From contig DOCI01000215.1 of NCBI GenBank assembly GCA_003503535.1, forward strand, positions 18,582 to 27,543: a stretch of 8,962 bases of DNA. The letters run 5' to 3'. The notes below the pieces were generated by a model. That model ran no database searches, had not been told where the DNA came from, and saw only the letters and a program-made list of their open reading frames with translations. Both the position numbers and the translations under genes were made by a program. Each line of letters begins with the position of its first letter. Positions within the stretch are counted from its first letter, which is position 1. Below, piece by piece: positions 6,953 to 8,962 of this stretch. Source of the DNA: Planctomycetaceae bacterium. GTDB taxonomy: Bacteria > Planctomycetota > Planctomycetia > Planctomycetales > Planctomycetaceae.

Positions 6953-7309
6953 ATGAAAATAAAAAAGGGTGACCAAGTCGTTGTAATCACTGGAGAGAAT
7001 GCCTCAAGCACTCCTCATCTGGTTTTACAAGTGCTCAAAGGCGGCCAGAAAATGGTTGTCCAGGGAGTCAATCAGGTCTATAAGCATGTCAAGCGGGGAC
7101 ACCCAAAGTCACCTTCGGGTGGACGACTCCAGATGGAAATGCCCATCCAGAGCAGTAATGTGATGTACTATTGCGAGTCCTGTTCAAAGCCTGCTCGGCT
7201 GGGGCTTCGATATACAGAAGAGGGTTCGAAAGAGCGGTTCTGCAAAAAGTGCGGGACTGCCTGTGGGACGATCAGCCCACCACGTGAAAAATACGCAACA
7301 AGCAAATAA
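6953..7309 (+). CDS. rplX: 50S ribosomal protein L24, zinc-ribbon form
   Basis: L24 starts 50S assembly by binding the 5' region of 23S rRNA and sits near the tunnel exit. The 118-residue product begins MKIKKGDQVVVITG, the first half of the KOW motif. The usual following GKDKGKTGKV is replaced by ENASSTPHLVL (15-25), so the invariant glycine pattern is lost. The rest is clear: VVQGVNQVYKHVKRG and MPIQSSNVMYYCESC. The C-terminal part carries CxxC at 74/77 and CxxC at 97/100, a likely zinc-binding ribbon as in some other bacterial L24 proteins, plus a further C at 104. The ribosome binding site is weak (GAAG). Confidence 0.93.
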   Translation: MKIKKGDQVVVITGENASSTPHLVLQVLKGGQKMVVQGVNQVYKHVKRGHPKSPSGGRLQMEMPIQSSNVMYYCESCSKPARLGLRYTEEGSKERFCKKCGTACGTISPPREKYATSK

Positions 7310-7329
7310 TCCAATTCAATACCGTGATC

Positions 7330-7369
7330 CTGACAGTATGGTCAGAATGAGGAGTGGTCAATCGTGACC
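7330..7369 (+). promoter_or_regulatory. Two hairpins around the rplE start codon
   Basis: CTGAC/GTCAG (7330-7334 with 7341-7345) precedes the ribosome binding site GAGGAG (7349-7354). GGTCA/TGACC (7356-7360 with 7365-7369) encloses the start: the loop ATCG and first stem base contain the GTG codon at 7364-7366. In E. coli, S8 represses the spc operon at the rplX-rplE junction, so a similar role here is possible but not shown. Confidence 0.4.
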
Positions 7370-7918
7370 CGGTTATTAGAGAAATACAATACTGAAATTG
7401 TTCCTGCGATGCAGGAAGAGTTTGGACGTAAGAATGTTCACTCACTTCCCAAGCTTCAGAAAATTGTTCTGAATATGGGGCTTGGAAAAGCGATTCAAGA
7501 TCGGAAACGACTTGAAGAAGCTGTGCAGCATTTGACCGTTATTGCAGGGCAGAAGCCACAAATTACTCGTGCGAAGAAGTCGGTTGCCGGCTTTAAGTTG
7601 CGTGAGGGGATGGAAATCGGCTGCTGTGTGACACTGCGTGGACAACGCATGTACGAATTCCTGGACCGTCTAATTACGTTGGCTTTACCACGGGTTCGCG
7701 ACTTTCGCGGAGTCAAAGCCAATGCATTTGATGGCAATGGAAATTATTCTCTCGGGCTTTCTGAGCAGATGGTTTTTCCAGAAGTTGATGCCGACAATGC
7801 CAAGTACATTCAAGGTTTGAATGTTACGATTGTCACCTCTGCGACAAACAATGATGAAGCGAAAGTCATGCTGACCAAGTTTGGATTTCCATTCCGTAAG
7901 CCTGGCACAAATAACTAA
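7364..7918 (+). CDS. rplE: 50S ribosomal protein L5
   Basis: L5 binds 5S rRNA and contacts P-site tRNA in the central protuberance. The 184-residue protein (179 in E. coli) shows LPKLQKIVLNMGLGKAIQD, the segment QKPQITRAKKSVAGFKLREGMEIGCCVTLRG, then LPRVRDFRGV and NYSLGLSEQMVFPEVDAD, and ends GFPFRKPG. The start is GTG 7364, 9 nt after GAGGAG. No other start lies near, and the product aligns with the family from its first residues (RLLEKYNTEIVPAM). Confidence 0.97.
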   Translation: MTRLLEKYNTEIVPAMQEEFGRKNVHSLPKLQKIVLNMGLGKAIQDRKRLEEAVQHLTVIAGQKPQITRAKKSVAGFKLREGMEIGCCVTLRGQRMYEFLDRLITLALPRVRDFRGVKANAFDGNGNYSLGLSEQMVFPEVDADNAKYIQGLNVTIVTSATNNDEAKVMLTKFGFPFRKPGTNN

Positions 7919-7966
7919 TAATAAGTTTCGAGTCATTGGATACCTACATGGTAAACTGTGGCTCAC

Positions 7967-7988
7967 CAAATCGTGAGAACACGATTTG
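7967..7988 (+). other. Perfect 9-bp hairpin in the rplE-rpsH gap
   Basis: CAAATCGTG (7967-7975) pairs perfectly with CACGATTTG (7980-7988), with an AGAA loop. It lies in the 116-nt gap where rpsN (S14) is normally found, 46 nt before the S8 start. No T-run follows, so it is not a standard terminator. It could act on rpsH translation or RNA processing. Confidence 0.6.
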
Positions 7989-8034
7989 CGTATTTACGAA
8001 CCCTGTTAAGATTCAGTTTGGGAACAATGCAACC

Positions 8035-8430
8035 ATGATGACCGACCCGGTTGCCGATATGTTGACACGAATTCGCAATTCCGTTGCGATCGAACGTCCA
8101 ATTGTTGATATACCAGATTCTAAGCTCAAGCGAGGCATTGCCGACGTTTTGAAGCGAGAAGGGTATATCTGGAATTATGAAATCATCGAACAGGTTCCTC
8201 AAGGAATCTTGCGCGTTCAACTCAAGTATGGTCCGAATGGCGAACAAGTCATTCAGAAAATTGTGCGATCCAGCAAGCCAGGACGCCGTCGCTATTCTGG
8301 AGTCAAAGAGACTCCTGAGGTGATGCAGGGCATGGGGATTTGCATCCTGACTACGAGCCAGGGCGTGTTGAGTAACCGAGAAGCCAAAGCCAAGGGTATT
8401 GGCGGCGAAATTCTCTGCACAGTATGGTAA
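8035..8430 (+). CDS. rpsH: 30S ribosomal protein S8
   Basis: S8 binds 16S helix 21 early in 30S assembly and represses the spc operon in E. coli. The 131-residue product is family-sized: MMTDPVADMLTRIRNSV (1-17), DIPDSKLKRGIADVLKREGYI, then KPGRRRYSGVKETPEVMQGMGICILTTSQGVLSNREAKAKGIGGEILCTVW at the end, which is the RNA-binding signature. Two ATGs are adjacent, 8035 and 8038. GGGAA (8020-8024) is 10 or 13 nt away, so the first is chosen. A longer in-frame reading from TTG 7936 would cross the hairpin and has no family support. Confidence 0.96.
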   Translation: MMTDPVADMLTRIRNSVAIERPIVDIPDSKLKRGIADVLKREGYIWNYEIIEQVPQGILRVQLKYGPNGEQVIQKIVRSSKPGRRRYSGVKETPEVMQGMGICILTTSQGVLSNREAKAKGIGGEILCTVW

Positions 8431-8436
8431 CATTTC

Positions 8437-8461
8437 GAGCTGACATGGTTTCATGCAGCTT
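8437..8461 (+). other. Bulged hairpin between rpsH and rplF
   Basis: GAGCTG (8437-8442) pairs with CAGCTT (8456-8461) and CATG (8444-8447) with CATG (8452-8455), loop GTTT. This makes ten pairs (one G-T) interrupted by one bulged A at 8443. It starts 7 nt after the rpsH TAA. Confidence 0.55.
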
Positions 8462-8481
8462 CAGTTGAAAGTTTTGGCAGA

Positions 8482-8962
8482 ATGTCTCGAATTGGCAGAA
8501 AACCTGTTCCAATCCCGGCCAACGTGGAAGTGAGCCTCTCCGGTCGCACTTTGACGGTTAAAGGCCCTGTGGGTACTTTAACCCTGGAACATCATCCGGG
8601 CGTATCCATTGAAATCGGAACGGATCCGGCTCAAATTGTTGTTAATCGTCCAGATGACGCCCGTCAAAGTCGTGCTCTGCATGGTCTGACACGCAGTCTG
8701 GTCAACAATATGGCCCTGGGTGTTGTGACTCCATTCGAAAAACGCCTGGAAGTGGTTGGTGTTGGATATCAAGCCTCCATGAATGGGAAAGAGCTTTCTC
8801 TTCAGGTTGGATTTGCGAATACGATTAAATTGAAGATTCCCGATGGAGTGACTTGCGAGTTGCCATCTGGTACTCTGATTATTCTTAAGAGTGCGGACAA
8901 GCACGCCGTGGGGCAGTTTGCTGCAAATATTCGCCAGGTACGACCACCAGAGCCTTACAAAG
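8482..8962 (+). CDS. rplF: 50S ribosomal protein L6, 5' part
   Basis: L6 binds the base of the L7/L12 stalk region and the sarcin-ricin loop area. The window holds 160 complete codons of a protein that usually has about 180, so it ends just beyond the window. Visible signatures are MSRIGRKPVPIPANVEV at the start, LTVKGPVGTL, the first domain end HGLTRSLVNNMALGVVTPFEKRLEVVGVGYQA, the second-domain strand LSLQVGFANTIKLKIPDGV, and SADKHAVGQFAANIRQVRPPEPYK. The ATG at 8482 is the family start, although only a weak ribosome binding site (GGCAG) precedes it. Confidence 0.96.
   Translation, partial: MSRIGRKPVPIPANVEVSLSGRTLTVKGPVGTLTLEHHPGVSIEIGTDPAQIVVNRPDDARQSRALHGLTRSLVNNMALGVVTPFEKRLEVVGVGYQASMNGKELSLQVGFANTIKLKIPDGVTCELPSGTLIILKSADKHAVGQFAANIRQVRPPEPYK

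Noticed and set aside
7936..8034. N-terminal extension of S8 from TTG 7936
   Set aside because: S8 families start at MMTDPVADML. The added residues have no S8 resemblance, and the segment contains the 9-bp hairpin.
7919..8034. A short or broken rpsN in the rplE-rpsH gap
   Set aside because: The gap is too short, and no frame shows the S14 cysteine pairs or its RNA-binding motif; no remnant could be recognised.

Overview
This window is the front three quarters of an S10-spc ribosomal protein gene cluster, all on the + strand. It opens with the last 113 codons of an unrelated gene (a DUF6807/PmoA-like family protein). Then come a sigma70-type promoter, a structured leader, and rpsJ-rplC-rplD-rplW-rplB-rpsS-rplV-rpsC-rplP-rpmC-rpsQ-rplN-rplX-rplE-rpsH-rplF (S10, L3, L4, L23, L2, S19, L22, S3, L16, L29, S17, L14, L24, L5, S8, L6). 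The window ends inside rplF. No tRNA, rRNA, insertion sequence or CRISPR array is visible.

The organism is bacterial. A member of the Planctomycetota fits best: the DUF6807 family is abundant there, the cluster does not follow a str operon (rpsL-rpsG-fusA-tuf), and the intergenic gaps are unusually long. This is an inference, because no 16S or other taxonomic marker was compared.

Layout: 3-344 is the end of the DUF6807 gene. 345-672 is a gene-free stretch with a weak terminator-like hairpin, an A-tract, a 14-bp palindrome, a promoter with 17-bp spacing (491-519), and a leader with three small hairpins. 673-5745 is the S10 operon, S10 to L16. 5804-6373 adds L29 and S17. 6429-8962 is the spc part, L14-L24-L5-S8-L6. 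The usual S14 gene between L5 and S8 is absent. A 116-nt spacer with a perfect 9-bp hairpin takes its place.

The products assemble into both ribosomal subunits. L2, L3 and L4 are at or near the peptidyl transferase centre and exit tunnel. L22, L23 and L24 are around the tunnel. S3 and S10 are in the 30S head. S17 and S8 are in the 30S body. Co-transcription from the promoter near 491-519 would keep them stoichiometric, and no other convincing promoter was found.

The most unusual points are these: a 62-nt out-of-frame overlap of rpsC and rplP; a stem-loop in nearly every intercistronic gap, often starting within a few nucleotides of the stop codon; the missing rpsN; an L2 that reads AHPM where bacteria usually have DHPH; and an L24 with a degraded KOW loop but a CxxC/CxxC zinc-ribbon tail. 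No wholly new system was found; this is a core housekeeping locus with some lineage-specific oddities.
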